This document shows positions 25,301-36,155 of a stretch of DNA of 64,000 nt, piece after piece. Each line of letters opens with the position of its first letter. The stretch's first letter is position 1. Origin of the DNA: Chamaelirium japonicum (Eukaryota; Streptophyta; Magnoliopsida; Liliales; Melanthiaceae); contig OX393551.1 in the NCBI GenBank assembly GCA_947650365.1, positions 89,130,697 through 89,194,696 on the forward strand, read 5' to 3'. The notes below the pieces were generated by a model. The model saw only the letters and a list, made by a program, of their open reading frames with translations. It searched no databases and was not told the DNA's origin. Made by a program: the position numbers and the translations under genes.

Positions 25301-28300
25301 CCACTTCCGATCCATTTGTCGCAATATCTATATTGTGACTTCTGCTTCTTTGTGTCCAAGGGGAACCCGTGCTACCAACCTATGCTATCAAAATCGGGAC
25401 TAGTTGGCGACTAGTCCCCAGGCGGCATTTTGCCGATCGACTAATTCCGATTCTTTCATAGCTGGGCGGAATCCCGACTAGCGACTAGAACTAGTTTTCA
25501 TGCGGCATTCTGCAAGCAATTTTTTTTTTTCAAGAAGTCTTTGCAAGCAAGTTTGTATTGATTTTTTTGCATTGCCCCAAAGTCTTGAGTCGCAACTCGT
25601 AACTATGGCTCTTCCCTATAATCATCTGTTGCGAGCTTGAGAATCTAAGAAAAAAACATAGACAAATAATTAATTTTTATTTGTTGATATCCATGTAACC
25701 CTATAATCAAAATTGGGATTGTTCACAGATTAAACATCAACAAACAATTAATGTGATGAATTCTTAGTTCTGAGTCTTCTGACATGGGCATGAAGCCAAT
25801 ACAACTATGTTCTGTTACTTATGTACTTATACCCCTGCTGTGAAGTCTGAAGGCATGCATTGTTATTTACCGACTAATATCATATACTTATAGATATTTA
25901 TGCTAGTTCATATATCATATATGTTTAGGGAGGGAGGAGGGGTTAGAATAAGTTTTGGCCAACTAATCCCGACTAGTCCTAGTCGGCCCTTGGCTGACTA
26001 GGAGTCGACTACAGACTTTGATTGCATAGCTGCCAACTTATGTCTTTTGACCACGAATCCCTATGTAAGGGAGGCTATAAGGCCATCTGTAAAAAAAAAA
26101 AAACCTAGAAATTAATATAGATTAATTTTTAAGTTATTAGAATATGTAAATATATATTAATTTATAAGTTTTTGTACATGGAGACGATCTGTCAAATCGG
26201 GCGGCGAGATCTAACAAATCTGAGGAATCCAGCGAGGTCCGACGATGATTTCAGGCGAATCTGGCGAACTCCGATATCGAAATCCAGTGAAATCTGATGA
26301 CTCCGACGAGATCAAGCATCGGATTCTGGCAATTCCGGCAAGCTCCGACGACTGACACTTTGTGTGACTAGATCCCGCGAGATTTCGTCGATTTCAATCG
26401 AAATATGAAGTCTGTTGGTTTCAACCGAAATCGATCAAAACCAGCCCCCCATCCAATTAAAGGCCTGGAGACTCCGAAACAAGCCTACGGTTTCACGACA
26501 TCAATGGGCTGGTTTCGGTCGAAATGTCCGAAATGCCATGACCTCGAAATCAATGCACTTAAATGCATCAAAATTCATCGGAATTCACCAAAATGCACTC
26601 AAATGCACTGAAATTCTTCAAAATTCACCTAAATACTCCCTAGGTTGGTTTCGCATAGGCATTTCGTTTCAGTGGCCGTCGAAACCGAAATTTCAAACTG
26701 AAATTTCATGATTTCTGTCGAAATCTCAATCCATGCGAGAAAGCACCAAGACTCCTATGGAGATAATGGTAGCCGATCTCCTTAGGGGTTCTAATGGATG
26801 TATTTAAAGGTTGAGCACACTCAATCAAGGGTATAGAAGCACCCTGACCATGGTGACATCGAACAGGAGGTTGGGTTGCCCAAAAGGGGTTTGATCCATC
26901 ACTAGCCTCCATTGTGCCCTTGATAATGGCCGAGATCAATCATAGCATTGACAGTCAAAACCGCATTTGGTTTTGCCAATGATGAAACTAAATTTTTCGA
27001 GCAATCGAGGTGTCACTCACATATGTTGCGATTTTAATGGGTTTCAACTTTCAAAATAAAGAGGGTCCACAATTTGAAAACGCAATTGTCTTCGACAAAA
27101 TTTTGAAAGCAAACTACTCTACAAATGCTAGAATAAAGCTTTCAATTAAGCAACAATTATTCTTACAACTAGGCAAATAACAATATGTAGTAGGATATGT
27201 ACTATTAACACAAGATAGTCACTATGTCGAGGAACTATCCTACTACCAAGATTTACAGCTACCAAGTCATCAATTTAAAACATGTATAGTTGCTTACATA
27301 TGCTAGAAGACGTAAACAATTTAGGTGAAATGTAAACTAGATTAACATGGCATGTGCTAACAAGAATAAGCTCTTAGATTGTTAGCTAGATATGGCCTAA
27401 TAATAAATTTTAGCAAAGTATAATATCTTATCAAATTATGATTTCGAATTTAGCAAGTTACATAGCATGCAAGAGCTGATATCATTTAAATAAAAACTTG
27501 TATCTTATTAGCTTTGTATGAAGAAAATGGAAGCACAAATTCATTCAGATAGCGAAGTAAGAAAATATGCAAATAGTGATTCAGGTGTGAGCTTGTGGAA
27601 TAGTAGGTTCGGATCTATGAAATATCAACTAATACATCATGTATAAAAGAAATGTGATTCAAGGAAGTGATGAAAGGGTTAGAGATGGCCTATGAGGATC
27701 GAAGTGTGTGTAGCATTGTCCTAAGAGCTTATTCACCCCCCACGCACGTGACCGCCGACGAAAGAACCTGGATATACAATGAACGTCGCATATTGACCAC
27801 CTTTCTACTTGTTAGTGCGCTTTCAAGGAGAGCCTATCGAACCCGATCATAATTAAAAGGAACCAGGCAAAAAGAAAAACAAAGAACACAATTTTTGGAG
27901 AACTTCAGAAGGAGAGATTTTAGATTTTTCTATGTTGTTCTAGTAGTTTCTCTTTGTTTACAAATTATATATAGCAGCATCTCTTTGCATATTGCATGCA
28001 ATTGAAAGCAAGCCAAGTGTCTCATTGCATGAGCATGCAGCCCCAGCCACATGCAAGGCATCTTGTAATTGCTGAAACTAAAGGAAGAAAGCATAAAAAT
28101 CCAATGTGAAGGTGGGTTTCAAACCTATGACCTCTTGAGGACTCTATTGTTGGGTTCAAGGCACTAACCATTCAGTAAACTGAACGACTTGAGAATATAT
28201 TAAAATTTTGAAATAGATATACAACAGAAGATAACAACTGAAAAGGCAAGAAGATAATGGAGAATATATCGCAATCAAAGGAGGAGAAAGAGAGAGAGGA

Positions 28301-31300
28301 AGACATAGATCCTTGTCCGCGGGATCCCTAAATCCATTCTCCGTGGGATTTCACACGGACGGAAGGGGGGCATATGGGGTACATGAAAAGAGTAGAGGGG
28401 GTGGGCTTAGTAAATAAATCGGAGGCCTTTGGGCCTCTTTTAAGCCCAATAATGCCCATAAGTCTCCACATCAGCGATTTCACTAAGTTGTGGCGTGCTT
28501 GCTGTTGAATCCAGTCTAATCTCAATCATCGGTTGCCACTGCTGCACCTATTAGCCTATAAGGTATTATTAAGCATCAGAATTGCACCCGACTTAATCCG
28601 ATTAACTAAAAAGGTGACCTAAAGTGTAATGTGGACATCGCTCAACTTAGGCTAAATTATAACTAATTACAAATGGAACAAAACTAAAAGCCTGAAACAG
28701 TCTGAAAGCAAGAAAAGCAATAGGGACATGAAGATAAAAGGAAAATCAATGTAATTAAGTAAACGACAAGGATCAGGCTGCATCTTAAGAGCTGCTATCT
28801 TTTGATTGCTTTTGGATTTTTTCCTATTTTAGTTTTCTTTCTCTTTAAGAGTGTGTGTGTGTGTGTGTATCCCATCCGTATTGTATCCTAATTTCTAATA
28901 ATATCGTATCGGCGAATCTGTATCGGATGAGTTTCAACTCTTAAAAAGTCAAAGACCAGAGAGGCGGGTGCCACCTTGTAGGCATCCTTCGAGGATTAAC
29001 CTATGTGTGCAGAATCGTGAGGCCGCAATTGTGGGAAGATGATTGTTCCTCAATATTGCACATGAAGAGAGACATGCACAAGGCTATAAAAACCCAGCCT
29101 GCCTAGAACTTTGATCAAAGCCATATGATGTGTGCTTTTGTAGAAATCTGAGTTATGAGCCTGGCTCAAGGCGAAGTCCACATGGTTGGACCAGAAATGT
29201 ATACTAGCGTCACTAATTGGAGTTTAAACCCTAAAGGTACCTTAAGTATTGCATTGTACTAGGAGCCCAACATTCTATTTCTGAAGATATTTATCATATT
29301 CTATGATTTAAAATTTCAACTCATGTGAGGAATTGTTGGATATTTGATTTAAGTTTTTAATTTATTTCCTAATCGGTTCAATTGACTGAATGGTTAGTAG
29401 CTTGAACTCATGTTTTTGGGTCCTGAAGAGGTCATCGGTTCGAAGCACACCTCCTTCAATTTTCACATTCAAATTTGATTTCTTCACCCTTTAGTTGCAG
29501 CAATTACAAAAGGCCTTGCATGTGGGTCCATGAGGTACCACTTGGTGTGCTCTCAGCTGCATGCAACATGCAAAAGATACTGCTATATATAGTTGTAAAC
29601 AAAGAAGAGAAAGTATTTCTTGTTTTCCTTTTTGTTGGGTTCTTTTTTGCTATTATCGGGTTCGCTATGCTTCCTTTGAAGGCACACCAACGAGAAGGGT
29701 TGTCAACCGCCAGGGTTCGTTGTATCTCTAGGGGCCTGTTTGTTTTTTGGACCCACAAAGTAAATGCTAGTAAATTGGATGTCGGCTAGTAAATCTCCTA
29801 GATCGACTGGTAAATCTGATTTCCTTCTTGGAGTTCTTGCTATTTGTATTGACCAGTAAAGTAAATCATTATTTTTGGACGGCTGTTTGGATTGACCAGT
29901 AAAGTAAATCAGAAATTAAATCTACCGGTCGCTCGCTACTGCCGTCCACTACCCTACGGTGCACGGTGGCCGACAGGGCAACGGGACGGCGGGGGCCGGT
30001 GGTGGTGGCATCCTCTGGTTCATCCCATGGCCCATAAATCGTGGCCGTTGAAACTGTGATCGCCACATGTCGCTCCCCAAATCGTCAAATCCATCACAGG
30101 ATGCTCTCTCGATCGTTTGCCATTGGCTGACGTGGCGTGATCAATGGAGCCGTGTAAATCAAAAGTTTTACTTAGCTTTTCCGAAGTAAAACTTTTTGGC
30201 TACTAGTACACCTCCTACCATTTAATTTACTACAACTTTTTGGATCCAAACATCAGCAAAGTAAAACTTTTATCCGATTTAACTTATTAGTTAGCTTGTT
30301 GACCAAATACCTATGCTATCAAAGTCGGGACTAGTCGGCGACTAGTCCCCGACTAGTCCCTGGGCGGCATTTTACCGACCGATTAATTTCGATTCCGTCA
30401 TTGCTGGGCGGAATCCCGACTAGTCCCCGACTAGACCCGACTAGCCCGACTAGTCCCCGACTAACGACTGTCGACTAGTCCCCAGGCAGCATTCTGCAAG
30501 CAAATTTTTTTTTTGAAAGGAGTCTGCGCAAGCAATTTTGTTTGGATTTTTTTACATTGGCTCAAAATCTTGAGTCGCAAGACTCACAACTATGGCTCTT
30601 CCCTGTAATCATCTGTTGAGCACCTGAGAATCTCAGATAAAAACATAGACAAATAATTAGTTTATTTGTTGATATCCATATAATCCTATAATCAAAATTG
30701 GGGTTGTTCACTGATTAAGCATCATCAAACAAATATTGTGATGAATTCTTAGTTCTGAGTCTTTTGACATGGACATGAAGCCAATACAACTGTGTTATGT
30801 TAGACTGTTACTTATGTATTTATACCCATGCTGTGAAGTGTGAAGGTATGTATTGTTATTAACCGACTAATATCATATATTTATTGACATTTATGCTAGT
30901 TCATATATCATATATGTTTAGGGAGGGGGGGAGGGGTTAGAATAAGTTTTGGCCGACTAGTCCCGAATTAGTCCCGACTACTCCCGACTAGTCCTAGTCG
31001 GCCCTTGGTAGGGCCGACTACCGACTTTGACTGCATAGCCAAATACAAACAGGCCCTGGGGGCATTCTTAACCTGTCCTGTGTGTGGGAGGCGAATAAGC
31101 TTTAGGATAGCAGTGTTCTAAAAAGCGGTCTAGGCGGCCGCCTAGGCGGCGCCTAGGCGCTAGGCGGCCCCCCACCGCCTCGCCTAGGCCCTAGGCGCTC
31201 CAGAAAAGCGGCCAAGCTCCCAGGCGGAGCTAGGCGGCCGCCTAGGCGGTCTAGGCGGGGCAAGGCGACCGCCTAGGCGGTCTAGGCGGGCTGAGGCTGG

Positions 31301-34036
31301 CCAGGCGGACCAGGCGGGCTGAGGCTGACCAGGCGGGCCAGGCGGATTGAGGCTGGCCAGGCGGGCTAGGCGGGCTGAGGCTGGCCAGGCGGACCATGTT
31401 TGCTTTTGTTCTTGTTAATCACTCAATCTAGAATTATGGTTATATACTTGTTCTTTAAAATAATGGTTTGGGATAATCTTGAACTTATATTAATTTTTAA
31501 ACATATATATATATATATATATATATATTATCTAATATCAAGATAATAATTAAAATAATTAAAAAAAAGGCAAAACGCCTAGGCGCCGCCTAGGCCCCGC
31601 CTAGGCCGCCTAGGCGCTAGGCGCCCCCTCACCGCCCGACTAGCGCCTAGCGCTTTTTAGAACCTTGTAGGATAGTGCTACGCACGTTTCAATCCTTGAA
31701 TGTCATCACTAACCCTTTGATCACTTTCTTGAATCACATTTCTTTTAAACATTACTTGCATAATTGATTCTTAGGACCTTCCTCCCTCCTCTTGAGTGGT
31801 GCCTCAACATTGCAAATCCAAAGGATCCAGCAATTCCCAATGGCCGGTCTTCCTTCGTGAGAGGACTCGTTCGCATCTTTTTGCATCCACGGCGACGGCA
31901 AGTTTGATCGTGACTTTCTTTCCTTATATTCTTCTCAATCTTTTGTCTTCTTTTCCTCATATTCATTGCTCTCTTATATCAAATCTGCAGTACTTTCGAT
32001 CTGAAATCTTATACTTTTACCATCCACTAGTGCCTAGGTATTGCCCATATCACTTTCAGTCGACATCAAGTCGTTAGACGCCTATACTGCCCTGTTTGCC
32101 TACTTTTTCTGTTAGATTCTGCTACTATTGCATTGAATATTATATGCAATATCTCGTGCGATTGAGACAGATAACTTCTGTTCTCCTGTTTTACTGATGA
32201 TTTATGTGCTATCTTGATAAACAAGACTAGCTTGTCGATTAAAAGGCTCGCCAACACTCAGGATTGTAGTGTGCCTGTTTAGGTGCCTGCATCACCTTAA
32301 ATGTGGAATTGTCCACAACCAATCAAAAACATCACCATAAGAAGAGGCTATAACTGGCCATTTATTTTGCTAAGAAGCAGGGTTCAAAGAAGATGCACTT
32401 ACAAGCAAAGCTTTCATCATCAAATTCAGACCCATAAATGCTCCTTCCTCCAGTTCCCTATAGCAACCAGAAAGCAACATCTCAATAAAGCAATTATAAA
32501 ACTTTTATTTACACAATGTTACAAATGGATACAATCCTGTACAAACAAGTAAACAAAGAAAATTAAGCAGATGATGTTATAATATTGCCTTCATTAGACC
32601 AGAAATGAAGTACCCTGGAATATTATTCATTAAGCCATTTATAGCTCTGAGCAAAAAAATATTACGCCATAAAGAATCTGTATGTGCCCTCTGATTTGCC
32701 AAAAACTGCTATAGATACAATAATTTACAAAATGAATGGCAAGAAAGGAATTCAAAGACCACCAAATAGCTGAAATAAATCTTAATCGGTATGGTCGAGG
32801 TTATGAGGTGTAGTCAACACACTAAGAAACCAGTGACAGGCAGCCAATGTGGCTCAAAGTGATGATCAATTGAAGGGTCATCAACTGAAGGCTATAATTC
32901 AATATGATAAAGAAATCAACCTATAGTTTTTAATCCAATTGAAATCCCTTTTTTCAACTTTTTCAAGTCAACTGATCATAAGCAGAACTGCCAAAAGGTT
33001 CAGGTAACAACCAATTCAGCATACTGCATTAATGTCAATGTTCAAAGGGAATTAGTAGGAAACAACAAAAGAGGACTTCGTGTAAATGCAGTGATCGAGT
33101 AACAGATAAGGCAAACAACAAAATAGGCATGGCAAGAATTAAAGTAAAGCTCAGTTGATTTCCCATTTCAAGATAATAAGTTAGCTACGTTACCACTAGA
33201 GGCCCCAAATAGATGGGACATTGTTCGAAGGTAACGGTAGGTTCCCAATAAAGGCAAACAACAAATTAGAAACAATAAGTTAAAAAGACCTTTTGTCAAT
33301 AAACTAATAGAGAAATATTATAGAAAGATATGAAAGAGGATGAATCGGAAATCTTACATTTCCACGTTCAAAGTCTCCACCCTGGACCATAAAATCCTTG
33401 ATAATCCTGTGAAAGGAACATCCCTTATACCCAAAGCCTTTCTCTCCTGCACAAGACCATAGGATCTAACCAGTCTAGGATACAGTTACAGAGCAAGAAG
33501 ATCTCTGATAATAGTAGTTATTTGAAGACTAACCAGTGCACAAGGAGCGGAAGTTCTCAACAGTTTTTGGAACAACCTCTCCGAAGAGACCGATCACAAT
33601 CCTACCCACACGCTCTCCCCCAATTTCTACATCAAAGAAGCACTTCGTTGTTACCTTTGCCTGCAGCTCGAGACCCTAGAAATAGCAAAAGTGTGATAAT
33701 ACTGAAATTAAAAAACTCAGAGCTCCTAATAAGAACTAAGCCAAAGAAAAATAATTTATAAAACCATACATAGGGTTTAGAAACACATAAATACATAATT
33801 ACTGGTGTGAAGCAAAGTAAGTGATATAACCCTATGTAAACATTAATGGAAAAGCAAATGAGAAAAGGAAAGGTACAATGATGGGAAGTTCAAAATTCCA
33901 AATTTTGATATAGAAACAGCTGAGGTGGATAATCTGATACTAGAGAGATTACCTTAAGCTTTGGCTTCACCATATATGAGCAACTCGAGAGAAAATGGAC
34001 ATTAAGAGGGTATCTTGGTTCCAATTTTTTCGGACC
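16395..34036 (-). CDS. Plastid stromal-type cyclophilin (peptidyl-prolyl isomerase, CYP20-3/ROC4-like), 5' end missing
   Basis: Minus-strand exons, in order: 34036-33953 (tentative), 33675-33534, 33446-33358, 32457-32403, 16914-16829 and 16550-16395. All have GT-AG borders and phases that fit, giving 203 visible residues to a TGA at 16395-16397. The signature [20 protein letters not shown] and the ending [13 protein letters not shown] are those of chloroplast stromal CYP20-3, a PPIase that in Arabidopsis links redox state to cysteine synthesis. Active-site residues corresponding to human CypA R55, F60, Q63, F113, W121 and H126 are visible in [21 protein letters not shown] and WLDKRH. Cysteines of the redox type are kept, with extra ones in TKCFF and YKGCSFHR. 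The first exon with the transit peptide was not found up to 39 kb. The intron between 32402 and 16915 is 15,488 bp and full of transposons. Whether the gene is expressed cannot be judged here. Confidence 0.85.
18580..19300. repeat. Repeated 'ttttgctacgtag' module in the hAT leader
   Basis: The motif TTTTGCTACGTAG or its reverse complement CTACGTAGCAAAA recurs near 18608, 18700, 18989, 19011, 19064, 19229 and 19278. It is often paired head to head around 'aattactttct', and 'gctcactt' motifs lie between. The copies form small palindromes upstream of the transposase reading frame. Confidence 0.7.
19477..22652 (+). pseudogene. hAT transposase (BED - DUF659-like core - hAT dimerisation), broken
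   Basis: The product would cut and rejoin DNA at the element ends. The reading frame starts with a BED-finger-like segment ([20 protein letters not shown] then KEHLASKK). It continues through a Gly/Ser-rich linker into a core with [18 protein letters not shown] and [14 protein letters not shown], the usual catalytic-domain landmarks. Introns are visible at 21241-21337 and 21545-21646. The C-terminal dimerisation part has [19 protein letters not shown], and the tail is acidic then Gly/Tyr-rich. Lesions seen: TGA at 19660-19662, a one-base loss near 20312, TAA at 20391-20393 and TGA at 22398-22400. Part of this could be unrecognised introns, but the frame loss inside a conserved block argues for decay. 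It is probably not active. Confidence 0.8.
24600..26735 (-). mobile_element. Deleted hAT relic with a BED-finger remnant
   Basis: The left end (TTTGAGATTTCAATTTCG) and the right end read backwards (ATTGAGATTTCGACAG) are short inverted repeats. On the minus strand near 25375-25300 the sequence reads [18 protein letters not shown], a BED zinc-finger half. Before it, beyond the inserted MITE, is a DPAWK-like segment (about 26080-26038). At 25000-24835 is an acidic tail ending [11 protein letters not shown]. The catalytic core is missing. A neat 8-bp duplication was not found. Confidence 0.5.
25380..26029. mobile_element. Non-autonomous hAT element, copy A of the 'gactagtc' family
   Basis: It starts CTATGCTATCAAAATCGG and ends with the near inverse CAGACTTTGATTGCATAG. 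The flanks are ctaccaac (25372-25379) and ctgccaac (26030-26037), an 8-bp duplication with one change. The ends are rich in CGACTAGTC motifs. It is inserted in the BED part of the hAT relic. Confidence 0.8.
26740..27950. other. Intronic AT-rich sequence, nothing recognised
   Basis: Part of the long cyclophilin intron. No long ORF, clear repeat or element end was found. Confidence 0.5.
27950..28205 (-). mobile_element. tRNA-like SINE candidate, copy 1
   Basis: On the minus strand it has a box-A-like TGAATGGTTAGTGCCTTGAA and a box-B-like GGTTTGAAACC. After these come a 'tttcagcaattacaa' block and a 'ccttgcatgtgg' block, ending near 'tatatataatttgtaaac'. It matches 29360-29607 in inverted orientation over about 250 bp. 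Confidence 0.5.
29360..29607 (+). mobile_element. tRNA-like SINE candidate, copy 2
   Basis: It has box-A-like TGACTGAATGGTTAGTAGC and box-B-like GGTTCGAAGCAC, then the same body blocks as copy 1, ending near 'tatatatagttgtaaac'. The two copies lie head to head, 1.15 kb apart. They could instead be the long inverted ends of one element. Confidence 0.5.
29731..31057. mobile_element. MITE-like element with GGGCCTGTTTG ends, split by hAT copy B
   Basis: The left end GGGCCTGTTTGTTTTTTGG and the right end read backwards, GGGCCTGTTTGTATTTGG, are inverted repeats. The interior repeats 'agtaaatc' and 'aagtaaaacttt' motifs in both orientations. The 728-bp hAT copy B lies near its right end. No clear target duplication is seen. 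Confidence 0.6.
30311..31038. mobile_element. Non-autonomous hAT element, copy B of the 'gactagtc' family, TSD ccaaatac
   Basis: It starts CTATGCTATCAAAGTCGG, ends CCGACTTTGACTGCATAG, and is flanked by identical 8-mers ccaaatac (30303-30310 and 31039-31046). It is alignable with copy A along its whole length but has more GACTAGTCCC units at both ends. Confidence 0.88.
31111..31667. mobile_element. Non-autonomous hAT element made of CCTAGGCGG repeats, TSD taggatag
   Basis: The ends are CAGTGTTCTAAAAAGCG and, reverse-complemented, CAAGGTTCTAAAAAGCG. The flanks are identical 8-mers taggatag (31103-31110 and 31668-31675). About 270 bp on the left and 90 bp on the right are built almost only of GCCTAGGCGG/CGCCTAGGCG palindromes, with a tandem 'aggcgggctgaggctggcc' array. 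The centre is AT-rich with an (AT)n tract. Confidence 0.88.
32458..33357. other. Cyclophilin intron, no feature recognised
   Basis: The intron between the 89-nt and 55-nt exons of the cyclophilin. AT-rich, with no element ends or ORFs of note. Confidence 0.6.
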
Positions 34037-35270
34037 CTAACCTGATACTCGCTGAATTTTACAAATAATCTCTTTGAGATTAGGAGACATGTGGTTGGTT
34101 TATCAACACAAATTGTTAAAGACCAAAAATTCAGTCATTTAGTCACAAGACCCAGGTAGTTTGCTAAAGTGTTGCTTGGTTCGGTTTTGCAGAGCAGAGC
34201 ATAAATGAATCCAAGCACATATTGACTAAGTTGGGCCATACATATTACCATAAAGCATTATATTCAATAATTAAGCGTTAAACCACTTGAGTGTTCATAA
34301 TAAAATAATTATTGAATTCATAAATAATTGGAAGTAATCAGACAAAGAGAAAAGAGTTGCGTAATGAAGGTCTTTTTTGCTTTGCACATCAATGCTTTGA
34401 CTTTGGAAATATTTCATTACAGACATATCTAGTGGTTAGTTATTGCTTTGGTTACATAAAGCAGGCAGAAAGTGCTATAACAAAGTGCTAGGCTGCTAGC
34501 AACATATATTTCTCTTTTAAGACCCCAAAAGCATATAAACGTTTTGAAAAGATACACAAGGAAGTCTATTATAGGAATTTTAGCTCAATACTGATAAAGA
34601 TTAAAATCCCTTGACAAACTGATGAAACACATTCCCAATATATTCAAGTGAAGTCGTTTCTAGTATCGTGTAATAGAAGTCTTTGGCTTTGCAAGGGCAT
34701 TGCATGCATTTGACAGTTGCAGGATCATTTTGAAAACCATTTTCTCGAGTGGATGTGGTTTAACCATCAAGAGCCCTATTTGTCCAGGACTAGGATTCCT
34801 TTTTGAGGCTTATGTCCCTACATATATCATTCCTACCTGGGTTCCAAATATGGCACTTATGGGATCCAATTTTCGTAACTAGGATAAGGTATTTGGAGAA
34901 TTGTAATGCGCTGCAACTACTCCCAGTATAGATCTCTCATGTGAATTACCATAACGATAACCATCAAGCCATGTCCCATCCATCTGGACCAGCTTTATGA
35001 ATCCTTATCTGTCATTCATTTCTCTTTGTTTAGAGAACTCCTTGTGTGGTGAGGGGGTTTGGCATGGACCCCTACCAGTTTATGCAAAACTAGTTTCAAC
35101 AAAATAGAAACAGCAATTGAAAGGATTACAATAAGGAACAACACAAAGCTCTCAGAGATTCCGAGAAATCAAAACTCCACAGCTTCAAAGTCTCTTATGT
35201 CCGCCTGATAACCCCTGCAGAAGATCTGAACTTCTGCTCGAAAACCCTCTAATTCCGCTCCAACCATAAA
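34037..35270. other. Upstream of the first visible cyclophilin exon, no feature recognised
   Basis: The transit-peptide exon was looked for here on the minus strand and not found. No repeats or long ORFs were recognised. Confidence 0.4.
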
Positions 35271-35274
35271 ATCG

Positions 35275-35580
35275 TCAAATTACAGTAGCAAGGACATCCC
35301 AGAGCTTCCTTAAATCTGGTGGTATTTTCTTCCTCCTCCAAGTAGACCATAGAGCTGGTATGGAAGCTGGGGTGCTAAAGACATGAATTGTCCTTCGAAA
35401 ATGAGTCCAAACTTTCCTTGCAAAATCACAGTGGAGCAGAAGATGGCCAGCTGTTTCCACTCGTGAATTACAGAAAGAGCAGAAACTGTCGATAATGGTT
35501 GGATGCCCTCTTCACAGTAGATTATCTTTAGTAAGGATTTTGCTTAAGTTGCAAGTCTCATAAATTGAGTGGGACTTTAG
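35275..35580 (-). pseudogene. LINE ORF2 C-terminal relic (zf-RVT)
   Basis: On the minus strand the sequence reads IWKAKVPLN, then after frame breaks LTKDNLL, then FCSFCNSRVETAGHLLLHCD and FARKVWTHF. This is the zinc-binding reverse-transcriptase tail of plant LINEs (C-x2-C...H-x4-C spacing visible). It ends at 35275, and sequence toward 35667 continues into the TR-GAG insertion. Confidence 0.75.
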
Positions 35581-35671
35581 CCTTCCAAATATTCCCCGCC
35601 ATCAAACAAATAGAAGCAGCAGCGTTGAGTAGGTCGAGCTTCTCCAAAATGGTTTGGAAAGACAGAGTTAA

Positions 35672-36155
35672 TGATGCAGGCGCGCGTCGTCCAAGAGCGG
35701 TTGATGAAGACGATACTATCTTTTTTTTGTATTTTCTTTGTAACGGGATAACTAGTGATACGGAATCACCGAGAGGAAGTGGCGGAGGAGGTAAGAAGCA
35801 TGACAGAGAAGAAAAGACTAGAAGCTTAGATGAGAGGGGGCCTGAAATCCATCAGGATACAAGGTGGGGACTCAAATCCATGAGCCAACGAAGGCATCCG
35901 CCATCAATTTTCATTCATCATAATCTATCCTTCAATGGTTACAATGGGGGCCTTTAAATAGGCTAAAAGAAAAGATAAAAATGGCAACAAATTTAAAAGC
36001 CAATAAGTATCCTAACAACTTGCCTAAAATAAAGATCTCAAATAAAAAAGATATTAAAAGATATCATAATAGATATCCTGCCTTATCCATCCATGGCAGG
36101 TTAGGATGGGCCTTCGGGTGGGCCAACGGGCTTGGGCCCAAGTCGGATCACATCA
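35672..36155 (-). repeat. 3' LTR of the TR-GAG element
   Basis: A 484-bp LTR with TG...CA ends, paired with 37949-38432. By eye it differs at about eight sites (for example cgtcG/Atcc, gatA/Gctatc, ctA/Gtcc). The close match suggests a recent insertion. Confidence 0.92.

Noticed and set aside
24600..26735. An 8-bp target duplication (agagaaag/cgagaaag) for the deleted hAT
   Set aside because: It needs unequal ends (the left would lack CATG) and has a mismatch. Reported only as an element without a proven TSD.
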